A stretch of 64,000 bases of DNA, taken from Paracoccus sp. TOH. GTDB lineage: Bacteria; Pseudomonadota; Alphaproteobacteria; Rhodobacterales; Rhodobacteraceae. The position numbers and the translations under genes are program-made. Shown in pieces: positions 37,217 to 46,391 of this stretch. The stretch covers positions 664,001 through 728,000 of the forward strand of contig NZ_CP098360.1 in NCBI RefSeq assembly GCF_030388245.1, written 5' to 3'. Numbering within the stretch: the first letter of the stretch is position 1; every line of letters starts with the position of its first letter. Below the pieces are notes generated by a model. That model worked only from the letters and a program-made list of their open reading frames with translations, searched no databases and was not told where the DNA came from.

Positions 37217-39648
37217 GCGATCCCTTCCAGCCCTGCCTCGGCCATCAGCGCTTCGGCCTCGATCTGCGCCAGCCGCTCGCGACCCTCGCCACGGATCGGC
37301 ACCCGGCCGACCTCCAGCAGCAAGGGCGCGGCCATGGGCGAGACGCGGTCGAGCATCCGATGCTCGCGCCGGGGCGAGCGGTCCAGCATTTCCTCGATCC
37401 GGCCGAAATCGACCAGGCCCCGGCCCGCCTCCTCGGCGGTGATGCGCAGCAGCAGGTGGCCGGGATCGTATTTGCGCAGGGTGTCGTAAAGGATGTCGCT
37501 GGAAAATGTCGCCTGCCGCCCGGTCTTGCGTTGCCCCGGCATGTTGCGCTGGATCAGCCCGGCGACGGTGGCGACAGTGCGGAAGCTGCGCTTCATCACC
37601 GCATTCCCGCCCAGCCAGTCGCCCAGCCCCGCCCGCAGCCGCGCCCGGTCCAGCAGCGGCGCCGGATAGCGCAGCGGGTCCAGCGACCAGACCAGCAGCG
37701 CGTAATCGGTGGACAGGAAACCCAGCGGGCCCAACCCTTGTTCCTCCATTTCGCGGGTCAGCAGCAGGCCCAGCGTCTGCAGGGCATTGCGCCCGGCGAA
37801 ACCGTAAAGCGCGAAATGCCACAGCCCGGCATGGGGAAAGCTTTCCGACAGCAGCAAACCCGGCTGGGGCAGCGCCGAAACCTGGGCCTGCAGATCCAGC
37901 CAGTCGCGGGTCTGCGCCGGCAAGGCGCCGTGCCGCGCCGGATCGCCGATCAGCGCCAGCACGCGATGGGACAGTTGCGTGGACATGGCCAGCTTGACGC
38001 CGGAATAGACCGCGATCTTGGGCTGCCGGGTCGGGGCGGGCGTGACCTCGATCACCATCTCGCGCATCGCGTCCATGCGCACCACCCGGCCGCCGATCAG
38101 GAAGCTGTCGCCGGGGGTCAGGCTGGCGGCAAAGCCCTCCTCGACCTCGCCCAAGGGCGCGCCGCCGCGGCCGCGCAGCCGGACCTTCACCATCTCGGCC
38201 TCGACGATGGTGCCGACATTCATCCGCAGCAGTTTCGCTGCCCGCGGGTCGCGCAGCTGCCACAGGCCGGTCCGCAGCATCAGCCGCTGCCAGCGGTCAT
38301 AGGCACGCAAGGCGTAGCCCCCGGTCGCGGCGAAATCCAGGCAGGCGTCGAAATCCCCCCGCGTCAGCCCGCGATAAGGGCCGGCCGTCACCACCTCGGC
38401 ATAAAGCGCATCGGCGTCGAAGGGCGCGGCGCAGGCGGTCAGCAGGATATGCTGACACAGCACGTCCAAGGGCCCCGGTCCGCGCGGATCGCCGTCCAGG
38501 TCGCGTTCCCGCACCGCCTCCAGCGCGGCGATGCATTCGATCTGCTCGAAGCGGTTCGCCGGCACGATCCGCGCCTTCGAGGGCGCGTTGTAGCGGTGGT
38601 TCGCCCGGCCGATGCGCTGCACCAGCCGCTTGACGTTCTTGGGCGCCCCGACCTGGATCACCAGATCGACGGCGCCCCAGTCGATGCCCAGGTCCAGGCT
38701 GCCGGTCGCGACCACGGCGCGCAGCTCGCCCGCCGCCATCGCCGCCTCGACCCGGGCCCGCTGCTCGCGCGCCAGGCTGCCGTGATGCAGGCCGATGGGC
38801 AGGTTCCCGTCATTCGCGGCCCAAAGCGCCTGGAAGAACAGCTCGGCCTGGGCACGGGTGTTGATGAAAATGATCGTGGTGCGGGCCGATTTCACCGCCG
38901 CCAGCACCTCGGGGATGGCATGATGCCCGCCGCCGCCGGACCAGGGCGCCGGGCGCGCGGTGGGCAGCATGGCGATATCCGGCTCGGGCCCGGGATCGGC
39001 CTCGACCACCGTCACCGGCGCGGCTCCGGCCATGAAACGCGCCAATGCCGCCGGATCCTCGACGGTGGCCGACAGCCCCGTGACCAGCAGCCCCGGAGCC
39101 AGCCGCCGCAGCCGCGCCAGGCCCAGCATCAGCTGGTCGCCGCGCTTGCTCTCGGCCAGGGCGTGCAACTCGTCCAGCACCACCCGGCGCAAGCCGCCGA
39201 AGATCGCCGGCGCCTCGGGATAGCTCAGCATCAAGGCCAGGCTTTCCGGGGTCGTCAGCAGGATCTCGGGCGGATCGACGCGCTGGCGCCGGCGCTGGCT
39301 CTGCCCGGTATCGCCGGTCCGATCCTCGACGCGGATGCCCAGCCCCAATTCCGCCACCGGCCGGGCCAGGTTGCGGCCGATATCCGCCGTCAGCGCCTTC
39401 AGCGGCGAAACGTAAAGCGTATGCAGGCCGCCCTGCGCCGCTTCTCTGTTGCCCAAATACCCATCCTGCGGCCGTGCCGCCTGCGCCAGTTCCACCAGCG
39501 AGGGCAGGAACCCCGCCAGCGTCTTGCCGCCGCCGGTCGGTGCGATCAGCAGGCTGTCGCCCTCGGCCGCCAGCAGCGCCAGCTGATGCGGGTGCGGCTG
39601 CCAGCCCTGACGGGCGAACCAATCCTGAAACGCCGGCGGCAAGATCAC
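37213..39648 (-). CDS. Ligase-associated Lhr-core DEXH helicase
   Basis: An 811-residue SF2 helicase starting with GTG overlapping the ligase stop (GTGA). Walker A is LIAPTGGGKTLAGFLPSLVE near residue 31. The DEXH box is VVLDELHALAESKRGDQLML. ATGSLDLGIDWGAVDLVIQV and QRIGRANHR are motifs V and VI. The winged-helix/Lhr-core domain follows (~430-800). Residues ~56-68 (QDGYLGNREAAQG) are an insertion encoded by a copy of the dispersed CAAATACCC repeat. Family members translocate 3' to 5' on ssDNA and unwind RNA:DNA hybrids. Confidence 0.93.
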   Translation of the reverse strand: MILPPAFQDWFARQGWQPHPHQLALLAAEGDSLLIAPTGGGKTLAGFLPSLVELAQAARPQDGYLGNREAAQGGLHTLYVSPLKALTADIGRNLARPVAELGLGIRVEDRTGDTGQSQRRRQRVDPPEILLTTPESLALMLSYPEAPAIFGGLRRVVLDELHALAESKRGDQLMLGLARLRRLAPGLLVTGLSATVEDPAALARFMAGAAPVTVVEADPGPEPDIAMLPTARPAPWSGGGGHHAIPEVLAAVKSARTTIIFINTRAQAELFFQALWAANDGNLPIGLHHGSLAREQRARVEAAMAAGELRAVVATGSLDLGIDWGAVDLVIQVGAPKNVKRLVQRIGRANHRYNAPSKARIVPANRFEQIECIAALEAVRERDLDGDPRGPGPLDVLCQHILLTACAAPFDADALYAEVVTAGPYRGLTRGDFDACLDFAATGGYALRAYDRWQRLMLRTGLWQLRDPRAAKLLRMNVGTIVEAEMVKVRLRGRGGAPLGEVEEGFAASLTPGDSFLIGGRVVRMDAMREMVIEVTPAPTRQPKIAVYSGVKLAMSTQLSHRVLALIGDPARHGALPAQTRDWLDLQAQVSALPQPGLLLSESFPHAGLWHFALYGFAGRNALQTLGLLLTREMEEQGLGPLGFLSTDYALLVWSLDPLRYPAPLLDRARLRAGLGDWLGGNAVMKRSFRTVATVAGLIQRNMPGQRKTGRQATFSSDILYDTLRKYDPGHLLLRITAEEAGRGLVDFGRIEEMLDRSPRREHRMLDRVSPMAAPLLLEVGRVPIRGEGRERLAQIEAEALMAEAGLEGIA
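39440..39464. repeat. Dispersed CAAATACCC repeat, copy 3, inside a gene
   Basis: TTGCCCAAATACCCATC within the helicase coding region. It is read on the minus strand as GYLGNRE. The same core in other copies is intergenic. Confidence 0.6.
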
Positions 39649-41189
39649 AGCATCGCCTCGAGCGTGGCCAGGTGATCGGCCTCGGCCGCCGGCTTGTCCC
39701 AGCGGATGCGGCTGATGCGCGGAAAGCGCATCGCCACGCCCGAGCGGTGCCGGGTCGATCGGTTCAGCCCCTCGAAGGCGACCTCGACCACCAGCTTCGG
39801 CGCCAAAGCCCGCACCGGCCCGTACCGCTCGACGGTGTTCTGGCGCACGAACCGGTCCAGCTCGCGTAGTTCGGCATCGGTGAAGCCGAAATAGGCCTTG
39901 CCCACCGGCACCAGCTCGCCGCCGTCCCACAACCCGAAGGTGAAATCGGAATGAAAACCCGACCGCTTGCCATGGCCGCGCTGCGCATAGATCAGCACCG
40001 CGTCGATCACCATGGGATCGCGCTTCCACTTGAACCAGGGCCCGCGCGGCCGGCCGGAGAGATAGGCGCTGTCGCGGCGCTTGATCATCACCCCCTCGAT
40101 CACCGCCGCCGGCGGCTCGGCGCGCAGCGCCGCCAGATCCTCCCACGAGGCGAAGTCCAGAAGCGGCGAAAGGTCGATGCGGGCGCCGAAATCCACCGCC
40201 TCCAACACCGCGCGCCGCGCCTCCAGCGGCTCGGCGCGCAGGTCGCGGCCGTCCCAAAGCAGCAGGTCGTAAAGCCGCAGCCCGGCCGGATGGCTGGTCA
40301 GCAGCCCCTTGCCCACGGTCTTGCGGTTCAGCCGCTTCTGCAGCTCGCCGAAAGGCGCAACCTCGCCGTCGCGCCGCACGATCAGCTCGCCATCGGCGCT
40401 GCCTTCGAAATCCATCGCTTCGATCACATCGGGAAAAGCATGCGAGATATCCTCGCCGGTGCGGGAATACAGCCGCCGCATCCCGCCTTCGCTGACCGCC
40501 TGCACGCGGATGCCGTCCCATTTCCATTCCGCGAAATACTCGCCGGGGTCCAGCGCGCGCAATTCTTCCAGATCGGTCGGCGTGGACAGCATCACCGGCC
40601 GGAACGGCGCCAGCGCCGCGCTGTCCGGCCGCGCCCCGCCGCCCAGCCAGCCGAACAACGAGCCATAGGGCGGGGCGAGGCCATGCCAGATCTCCTCGAT
40701 CTCGGGGACCGAGGGCGCCCCCATCGCCGCCAGCGCCATCCGCGCCATGCGGGCCGAGACGCCGACCCGCAGATTGCCGGTGGCGAGCTTCAGAAAGGCC
40801 AGCCGCTCGGACGGGCCCAGCCGGTCCAGCATCGCGGCGATGGCGCCGGGCAGCGCCGCCTTGCCGGTCCCCTGCAACAGTTCCACCGTCTGGGACAACG
40901 AGGGACCGTCCTCGGCCCCCTCGGGCCAGACCAGCGCGATGGTCTCGGCCAGGTCGCCGACGAAATCATAGCTCAGCGCCAGAAGCTCGGCGTCCACCCG
41001 CTCGGCCGCCAGCCCGCGCAGAAGCGAGGGCGTGACCCGGCGCAGTTCCAGATCGCCGGTCAGCGCCGCCAAGGCCCAGCCGCGATCCGGGTCCGGCGTG
41101 CGTTCCAGATAATGCTGCAAAAGCTGCAGCTTGGCATTCCGCGCCGGCGTGAAGGCCAGCCGTTCCAGCAGGGCGGCAAAGGCCTTCAT
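39645..41189 (-). CDS. ATP-dependent DNA ligase
   Basis: A 514-residue ligase. An N-terminal DNA-binding helical domain (1-190) precedes the adenylation domain with EWKWDGIRVQ near residue 208, where Lys forms the AMP adduct. Motif III is SADGELIVRRDG, motif IV VIEGVMIKRRDSAYL, and motif V WFKWKRDP. A C-terminal OB domain follows. It seals nicks using ATP, unlike the housekeeping NAD ligase. Its start overlaps the exonuclease stop by ATGA. Confidence 0.94.
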   Translation of the reverse strand: MKAFAALLERLAFTPARNAKLQLLQHYLERTPDPDRGWALAALTGDLELRRVTPSLLRGLAAERVDAELLALSYDFVGDLAETIALVWPEGAEDGPSLSQTVELLQGTGKAALPGAIAAMLDRLGPSERLAFLKLATGNLRVGVSARMARMALAAMGAPSVPEIEEIWHGLAPPYGSLFGWLGGGARPDSAALAPFRPVMLSTPTDLEELRALDPGEYFAEWKWDGIRVQAVSEGGMRRLYSRTGEDISHAFPDVIEAMDFEGSADGELIVRRDGEVAPFGELQKRLNRKTVGKGLLTSHPAGLRLYDLLLWDGRDLRAEPLEARRAVLEAVDFGARIDLSPLLDFASWEDLAALRAEPPAAVIEGVMIKRRDSAYLSGRPRGPWFKWKRDPMVIDAVLIYAQRGHGKRSGFHSDFTFGLWDGGELVPVGKAYFGFTDAELRELDRFVRQNTVERYGPVRALAPKLVVEVAFEGLNRSTRHRSGVAMRFPRISRIRWDKPAAEADHLATLEAML

Positions 41190-42175
41190 TCCGCCTCGTC
41201 CTCGTAGCCCACCAGCCGCAGCGGCCGGGCGGGGATCTGCGCCAGCTCGCACCAACGCATCACGCCATCCTCGGCGCCATGGGTGACCCAGACCTCGGCG
41301 GGCGCCAGTTCCGCCAGCGTAGCGGTCAGCGCCGGCCAGTCGACATGGTCGCTGATGACCAGCGGCAGCTCGACGCCGCGCTGCCGCGCCCGCGCCCGCA
41401 CCGCCATCCAGCCCGAGGCGAAACCGATCACCGGGTCGCGGAAGCGCTGCACCCAGGGGCTGGAAAAGGCCGAGGGCGGGGCGATCACCAGTTGCGCCGC
41501 CACCTCCTCGGCGGTGGCCGGCACCAGCACGCCCAGATCGACGCCGCGGGAGGCATAGAAATCGCACAGCACCCGCAGCGCGCCATGGATGGCGATGGGC
41601 GCGTCATAGCCGGCCTCGCGCATCAGCGCGATGACATGCTGCGCCTTGCCCAGCGCATAGGCGCCGACCAGATGCGGGCGGTCGGGAAACTCGGCCATGC
41701 TGGCGAGCAGCTTGTCCACCTGCGTCGAGGGCTCGGGAAAGCGGAACACCGGCAGGCCGAAGGTCGCCTCGGTCACGAAGACGTCGCAGGGCACCGGCTG
41801 GAAGGGCGTGCAGGTCGGGTTCGGCTGGCGGGCGTAATCGCCCGAAACGACGATGCGGCAACCGCCGGCCTCGACCGCGATCTGGCTTGATCCCAGCACA
41901 TGCCCGGCCGGGTGAAAGCCGACGGTGACGCCGCCGATGCGGGTTTCCCCTTCGGCCACCTGGGTCGCGCCGGCAAAGCCGTCGCCCATGCGCAGCCGCA
42001 TGATCTCCAGCGTCTCGGCGGTGGCCATGACCGCGCCATGGCCAAAGCGGGCATGGTCGGAATGGCCGTGGGTGATCAGCGCGCGCGCGACCGGCTGCAG
42101 CGGGTCGATATGAAAGCCGCCCGCGGGGCAGAACAGACCGGCTTCGGTCGGGAACAGGATGGAATCGGCGCGCAT
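41186..42175 (-). CDS. Ligase-associated MBL-fold exonuclease
   Basis: A 329-residue metallo-beta-lactamase/beta-CASP-like nuclease, first in the repair operon. The Zn motif is LITHGHSDHARFGHG near residue 35, followed by FHPAGHVLGSSQIAVEAGG near 85, VVSGDYARQPNPTC, and the late ISDHVDWPAL and WVTHGAEDGVM. It is assigned from its fixed association with ligase, Lhr-core helicase and PdeM. The substrate is likely DNA ends; not proven from sequence. Confidence 0.9.
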   Translation of the reverse strand: MRADSILFPTEAGLFCPAGGFHIDPLQPVARALITHGHSDHARFGHGAVMATAETLEIMRLRMGDGFAGATQVAEGETRIGGVTVGFHPAGHVLGSSQIAVEAGGCRIVVSGDYARQPNPTCTPFQPVPCDVFVTEATFGLPVFRFPEPSTQVDKLLASMAEFPDRPHLVGAYALGKAQHVIALMREAGYDAPIAIHGALRVLCDFYASRGVDLGVLVPATAEEVAAQLVIAPPSAFSSPWVQRFRDPVIGFASGWMAVRARARQRGVELPLVISDHVDWPALTATLAELAPAEVWVTHGAEDGVMRWCELAQIPARPLRLVGYEDEAE

Positions 42176-42205
42176 GACCCGAAGATGTAGAACATTTCGT
42201 GAAAA

Positions 42206-42679
42206 TCAAGCCGGGGACAGCGGCCGGCCCTCGAAGATCGTCTCCATCGAGAAAACGCCGGTGACGCGTTCCAGATCCATGTCGGCGATCAGCCGCTTGT
42301 AAAGCGCGTCATAGCCCGCCATGCCGCCCACCACCGCCTTGGCCATATAGTCCCATTCGCCGCCGATGCGATGGAACTCGGTGATCTGCGGCAGCGATTC
42401 GATGCGGGCGCGGAAACGCCGCGCCCAGGCGTCGTCGTGATGGCGGGTGCGGATCATGATGAACACCGTCAGCCCCAGTCCCAGCGCCGCCGCGTCGATG
42501 ACCGCACGACTGCCTTGCAGCACCCCGGCCTTGGTCAACCGCTGCAAGCGCCGCCAGCAGGCATTCTGCGACAGGCCCACCCGCTCGGCCAGCTCGCGCT
42601 GCGACAGGGCGGCATCGCGCTGCAGCAGCGCCAAAAGACGGTTGTCAATTTCGTCCATTGAAAGATATTTACCGTTCAT
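42206..42679 (-). CDS. Lrp/AsnC family regulator
   Basis: A 157-residue regulator with an N-terminal helix-turn-helix (DNRLLALLQRDAALSQRELA, then VGLSQNACWRRLQRL). The C-terminal RAM domain (~70-150; IMIRTRHHDDAWARRFRARI, GEWDYMAKAVVGGMAGYDAL) binds amino acids. It is divergent from the class V aminotransferase, and an 18-bp perfect palindrome lies between them, so it probably controls both genes. TTG/ATG choices near 42664 exist, but 42679 fits the family. Confidence 0.93.
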   Translation of the reverse strand: MNGKYLSMDEIDNRLLALLQRDAALSQRELAERVGLSQNACWRRLQRLTKAGVLQGSRAVIDAAALGLGLTVFIMIRTRHHDDAWARRFRARIESLPQITEFHRIGGEWDYMAKAVVGGMAGYDALYKRLIADMDLERVTGVFSMETIFEGRPLSPA

Positions 42680-42696
42680 TTGACAACCTATAACTG

Positions 42697-42714
42697 GAAT
42701 ATCTGTAGATATTC
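42697..42714. promoter_or_regulatory. Palindrome in lrp/aminotransferase divergent promoter
   Basis: GAATATCT-GT-AGATATTC has perfect 8-bp arms. A further half-site-like AGATATTT lies at 42663-42670, at the start of the lrp gene. It is a likely binding site for the Lrp-type regulator. Confidence 0.6.
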
Positions 42715-42752
42715 AGAATGATTTCTCGCTGTCGACGGGTCAAGATGGTCGC

Positions 42753-44174
42753 ATGACCAAGAGGAACCCGATGCCGCCTTTCGACAGCTATCTTGCCCGG
42801 CTGGGCGACAACCCGCTGCAGAAGATCCATGATGGCGTGATCGGCCGCGACGCGGTGATCGACGGACCCTTCGGGCCGCGGCGGATGATCTATGCCGATT
42901 ACATCGCCTCGGGTCGGGCGCTGCGGCCCATCGAGGACTGGGTGATGGAAAACGTCCTGCCCTGGTATGCCAACAGCCATACCGAGGCCAGCCATTGCGG
43001 CGGCGCCATGACCCGGCTGCGCCGCGCGGCGCGCGAGGCGATCGGGTTCTGCACCCATGCCGGCCCGGACCATGCGGTGATCTTCACCGGCTCGGGCGCC
43101 ACGCAGGGCATCAACCGGCTGGTGCATCTGCTGGCCGCCGGACCGGGGACCACGGTGCTGATCGGGCCCTACGAGCATCACTCGAACATCCTGCCCTGGC
43201 GCGAAAGCGGCGCCGAGGTGGTGACGATCCCCGAGGCCGCGACCGGCGGCCCGGACCTGGCGGCTTTGCGGCAGACGCTGGCGCGCGCAGCCGGGCCGGT
43301 GATCGGCAGTTTCTCGGCCGCCTCGAATGTCACCGGCACGCTGACCGACGTGGCCGAGGTCACGCGCATCCTGAAGGCGGCGGGGGCCAGGGCGGTCTGG
43401 GACCATGCCGGCGGCGCGCCCTATCTGCCCATCGACATGCGGCTGGGCATGGATGCGGTGGTGCTCTCGCCGCACAAGTTCATCGGCGGGCCGGGCGCCT
43501 CGGGCGTGATGATCCTGCGCCGCGACGCGGTGCTGGCCGACCGTCCCACCCTGCCCGGCGGCGGCACGGTGCGTTTCGTCTCGCCCGAAGGCCACGATTA
43601 CTCCCTGTCGCTGGAGGCGCGCGAGGAAGGCGGCACCCCGAACGTGATCGGCGACATCCGCGCCGCCCTGGTCTTGCTGACCAAGGCTGCCGCAGGAGAG
43701 GAGCGGATCGCGGCGCGCAATGCCGAATGGCTGGCGCTGGGGATGGCGCGGCTGCGCCACCATCCGCGCATCGAGCTGCTGGGCAAGCTGGACGCGCCGC
43801 GCCTGCCCTTCTTCAGCTTCCGCATCCGCGACGGGCGGGGCGGATACATCCATCAGCAACTGGCGACGCGGATGCTGTCGGACCTTTACGGCGTGCAGGC
43901 GCGCGGCGGCTGCGCTTGCGCCGGGCCTTACGTCCATCACCTGCTGGGGCTGGGGCCCCAGGATTCGGCCCGGCTGCGCGCCGCGATCCTGGCCGGGGAC
44001 GAGATCGAGAAGCCCGGCTTCGTGCGGCTGAACCTGTGCTGGGCCGCCCCGCGCGCCGAGGTCGAGGCGATCCTGGACGCCGTCTGCGACCTGGCCGGGC
44101 GCGCGCCGGATCACCTGGCGCATTACCGCTGCGACCGCGCCACGGCGATCTTCACCCCGGTGGCGGCGGAATAG
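42753..44174 (+). CDS. Class V aminotransferase / cysteine desulfurase-like protein
   Basis: A 473-residue PLP enzyme of the SufS/NifS fold. YADYIASGRALRPIEDWV and NSHTEASHCGGAM mark the N-terminus. FTGSGATQGINRL near residue 110 holds the phosphate-binding turn, and LSPHKFIGGPGASGVMIL near 240 has the PLP lysine. A GGCACAGPYVHHLLG segment near 387 sits where desulfurases keep the catalytic cysteine. The real substrate is unknown. Control by the divergent Lrp protein suggests an amino acid substrate. Its last 23 bases overlap the convergent WYL gene. Confidence 0.88.
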   Translation: MTKRNPMPPFDSYLARLGDNPLQKIHDGVIGRDAVIDGPFGPRRMIYADYIASGRALRPIEDWVMENVLPWYANSHTEASHCGGAMTRLRRAAREAIGFCTHAGPDHAVIFTGSGATQGINRLVHLLAAGPGTTVLIGPYEHHSNILPWRESGAEVVTIPEAATGGPDLAALRQTLARAAGPVIGSFSAASNVTGTLTDVAEVTRILKAAGARAVWDHAGGAPYLPIDMRLGMDAVVLSPHKFIGGPGASGVMILRRDAVLADRPTLPGGGTVRFVSPEGHDYSLSLEAREEGGTPNVIGDIRAALVLLTKAAAGEERIAARNAEWLALGMARLRHHPRIELLGKLDAPRLPFFSFRIRDGRGGYIHQQLATRMLSDLYGVQARGGCACAGPYVHHLLGLGPQDSARLRAAILAGDEIEKPGFVRLNLCWAAPRAEVEAILDAVCDLAGRAPDHLAHYRCDRATAIFTPVAAE

Positions 44175-44850
44175 CGCGGCAGGCGACGTAGTCGCGCACC
44201 AGGGCCACGCGGCGCGGCCGGAAGCTGTCGCCGCCCGGCCGCAGCGCCTGGATGCGCGGAATGTGAAAGGTGCGGAAATCCTGCCGCAGCCGGCAATGCG
44301 CCAGCAGCATCATGTGATTGTCGCTGTAGGACATGCCTAGCGGCCAGATCTCGCGCGTGCTGGTCCGGCCCTGCAGGTCCAGATAGTCGATGATCAGGCT
44401 GCGCTCCTCCCACAGGGCCTGGCGCAGCAGCGCCATGTCCACATGCAGCGCCGGGCGCGGCGAGGGCTCGCGGAACAGCCGCATGGTGGCGTGCATGGCG
44501 TGGCGGCCCTGGCTTTCCGGCAGGGTGGCGATGATGCGGGCCATGGCATCCTCGCCCGCGCGGGCCAGCTCGGGATCGCCCAGCGTGCGCAGGCCCGAGA
44601 TGGCCAGCAGCAACGCCTCGATCTCCAGCCGCGAGAAGCTTTGCGGCGGCAGGGCCGGGTCTTCGGTCAGCGTGTAGCCCAGCCCCGCCTCGCCGTCGAT
44701 CAGCGCGCCGCCGGCGCGCAGCGTGGCGATGTCGCGATAAAGCTGGCGGGGCGAAACCCCGGTCTCCTCGGCCAGCCGCGCGGCGGTCACCGGCGCGGGC
44801 AGGCGGCGCATGGCGTCCATCAGGCGCATCAGCCGGTCGGTGCGGGACAT
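44152..44850 (-). CDS. HTH-WYL domain regulator (YafY type)
   Basis: A 232-residue regulator. The N-terminal DeoR-like helix-turn-helix is LMRLMDAMRRLPAPVTAARL then SPRQLYRDIATLRAGG. The WYL region is ~135-225 (LWEERSLIIDYLDLQGRTST; HCRLRQDFRTFHIPRIQAL). It is divergent from a GST gene, with paired CTGTCA motifs at 44852-44868 in the gap. WYL proteins often respond to nucleic acids or small ligands. Confidence 0.88.
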   Translation of the reverse strand: MSRTDRLMRLMDAMRRLPAPVTAARLAEETGVSPRQLYRDIATLRAGGALIDGEAGLGYTLTEDPALPPQSFSRLEIEALLLAISGLRTLGDPELARAGEDAMARIIATLPESQGRHAMHATMRLFREPSPRPALHVDMALLRQALWEERSLIIDYLDLQGRTSTREIWPLGMSYSDNHMMLLAHCRLRQDFRTFHIPRIQALRPGGDSFRPRRVALVRDYVACRAIPPPPG

Positions 44851-44910
44851 GCTGTCACCTTCTGTCAGGGTTCCGGCGCCATCATGCCCCCGCAACCCAA
44901 GGAGGCCAAG

Positions 44911-45504
44911 ATGCTGACCCTCTACCACGCTCCGAAAAGCCGCTCCTCCAGCGTGATCGCGCTGCTGAAGGAACTCGACCTTCTCGACAGGATCCGCATC
45001 CGCGAAGTCACGATCCCCCGGCAGGACGGCAGCGGCGGCGCCGATCCGGCGAACCCGCATCCCGAAGGCAAGGTGCCCTATCTGGTCAATGGCGAGGATT
45101 GGGTGCGCGAGCGCGGCGCCATCATGCTTTACCTGACCGACCTGTTTCCCGAGGCCGGTCTGGGTCCGCTGCCCGGCGATCCGAAGCGCGGCCAGTATCT
45201 CGGCTGGCTCAGCTGGTATCAGGGCGTGCTGGAGCCGGTCGCGATCCTGAACTTCTTCGGCATCGAACATCCGGCGCTGAAGGCGACCTTTCGCGACTAC
45301 GACACCGCCATCCAGAGGCTGGACCAGGTGCTGTCCGGGCAGCCCTGGCTGCTGGGCGACACCTTCTCGGCGGCGGACCTGCTGATCGCCTCGCCCTTCC
45401 TGTTCTTCGGCGAGGGAATGCCGCGCCCGCCCGCCGTCGACGACTGGGCGCGGCGGATTCAGTCGCGCCCCTCGATGGCGGCGGCGGGGGATTTCGACGG
45501 CTGA
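44911..45504 (+). CDS. Glutathione S-transferase
   Basis: A 197-residue cytosolic GST. The thioredoxin-like N-terminal half begins MLTLYHAPKSRSSSVIALLK, with Ser in the catalytic region, and the cis-Pro segment is EGKVPYLVNGEDWVRERGAI (residues ~50-72). An all-helical C-terminal half follows (WLLGDTFSAADLLIASPFLF). AAGGAGG precedes the ATG. Its last 46 bases overlap the convergent EamA gene. Confidence 0.92.
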   Translation: MLTLYHAPKSRSSSVIALLKELDLLDRIRIREVTIPRQDGSGGADPANPHPEGKVPYLVNGEDWVRERGAIMLYLTDLFPEAGLGPLPGDPKRGQYLGWLSWYQGVLEPVAILNFFGIEHPALKATFRDYDTAIQRLDQVLSGQPWLLGDTFSAADLLIASPFLFFGEGMPRPPAVDDWARRIQSRPSMAAAGDFDG

Positions 45505-46391
45505 GACGTGCCGGCAGGCGGGGTGCCGGGGATCCGCGCCAGCTGCACCATCAGGATGCCAGCGGCGACGATCAGCGCCCCCAGCACGTCCGACAGGCCG
45601 AACCGCTCGCCCAGCATGGCGGCGGCGATGGCGACGCCGAAGATCGGCGACAGGAAATGGAAGGTCGCCGCCCGCACCGCGCCGATGCGGTTGACCAGCA
45701 GGAACCACAGCCAGGTCGCGCCGATGCCCGGCGCGGCGACGGTGTAAAGAAAGGCCCAGACCAGGCCGAAGCTCCATTCGACCGGACGGCCCCATTCCAT
45801 CGCCACGGCCGGGACCAGCAGGGCCAGCGCCCCCACCGCCATCTGCAGGCCGACGATCATCATCATGTTGCGGCTGCCGCCCGCCCCCCGTGCGGCCAGC
45901 GTGGCGACGGTCAGCGCCACCACCGCCACCAGGCACATGATCAGACCGGGAATATCAAGGCCATGCTGCAACCGCACGCCCATGATCAGGGTGACGCCGA
46001 GGATTCCGGCAACCAACCCGGCCACGGCGACGGGGCGCAACGTCTCGCCATGGATCAGCCAGCCCAGGAAGGCGACCAGCAGCGGCATCATCGAGGCGAT
46101 GATCGAGGCGGCCGATGCCTCGACATGCTGCATGGCGATCCAGTTGAGCCCCAGGTAAAGCGCGTTCTGGCACAGGCCGAAAACGATGACGGTGCGCCAC
46201 TCGGCCCGGCTGAGCCGCCAGCTCTGCCCCATCGCCCAGGCCAGCGGGATCGCGACCAGCGCCGAAAGCGCGAAGCGGATGACCAGCGCGGTCAGCGGCG
46301 GCGCCGCCAGCACGATGATCCGCGTCGTGGTGAAGGCCGAGGCCCAGACGACCGCGAAGCCGAAGCCCATCAGGATGGCTCTGAAATCCAT
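45459..46391 (-). CDS. EamA/DMT-family transporter
   Basis: A 310-residue inner-membrane protein with two EamA repeats (MDFRAILMGFGFAVVWASAF at the start; IGATWLWFLLVNRIGAVRAA in the second repeat; FGVAIAAAMLGERFGLSDVL near 250). The hydrophilic C-terminus (PAGTSQPSKSPAAAIEGRD) lies in the overlap with the GST gene. Substrate unknown; a metabolite exporter by family. Confidence 0.88.
   Translation of the reverse strand: MDFRAILMGFGFAVVWASAFTTTRIIVLAAPPLTALVIRFALSALVAIPLAWAMGQSWRLSRAEWRTVIVFGLCQNALYLGLNWIAMQHVEASAASIIASMMPLLVAFLGWLIHGETLRPVAVAGLVAGILGVTLIMGVRLQHGLDIPGLIMCLVAVVALTVATLAARGAGGSRNMMMIVGLQMAVGALALLVPAVAMEWGRPVEWSFGLVWAFLYTVAAPGIGATWLWFLLVNRIGAVRAATFHFLSPIFGVAIAAAMLGERFGLSDVLGALIVAAGILMVQLARIPGTPPAGTSQPSKSPAAAIEGRD

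Noticed and set aside
37360..39675. 771-codon plus-strand frame opposite the Lhr-type helicase
   Set aside because: Antisense shadow; the helicase frame has all motifs in order.
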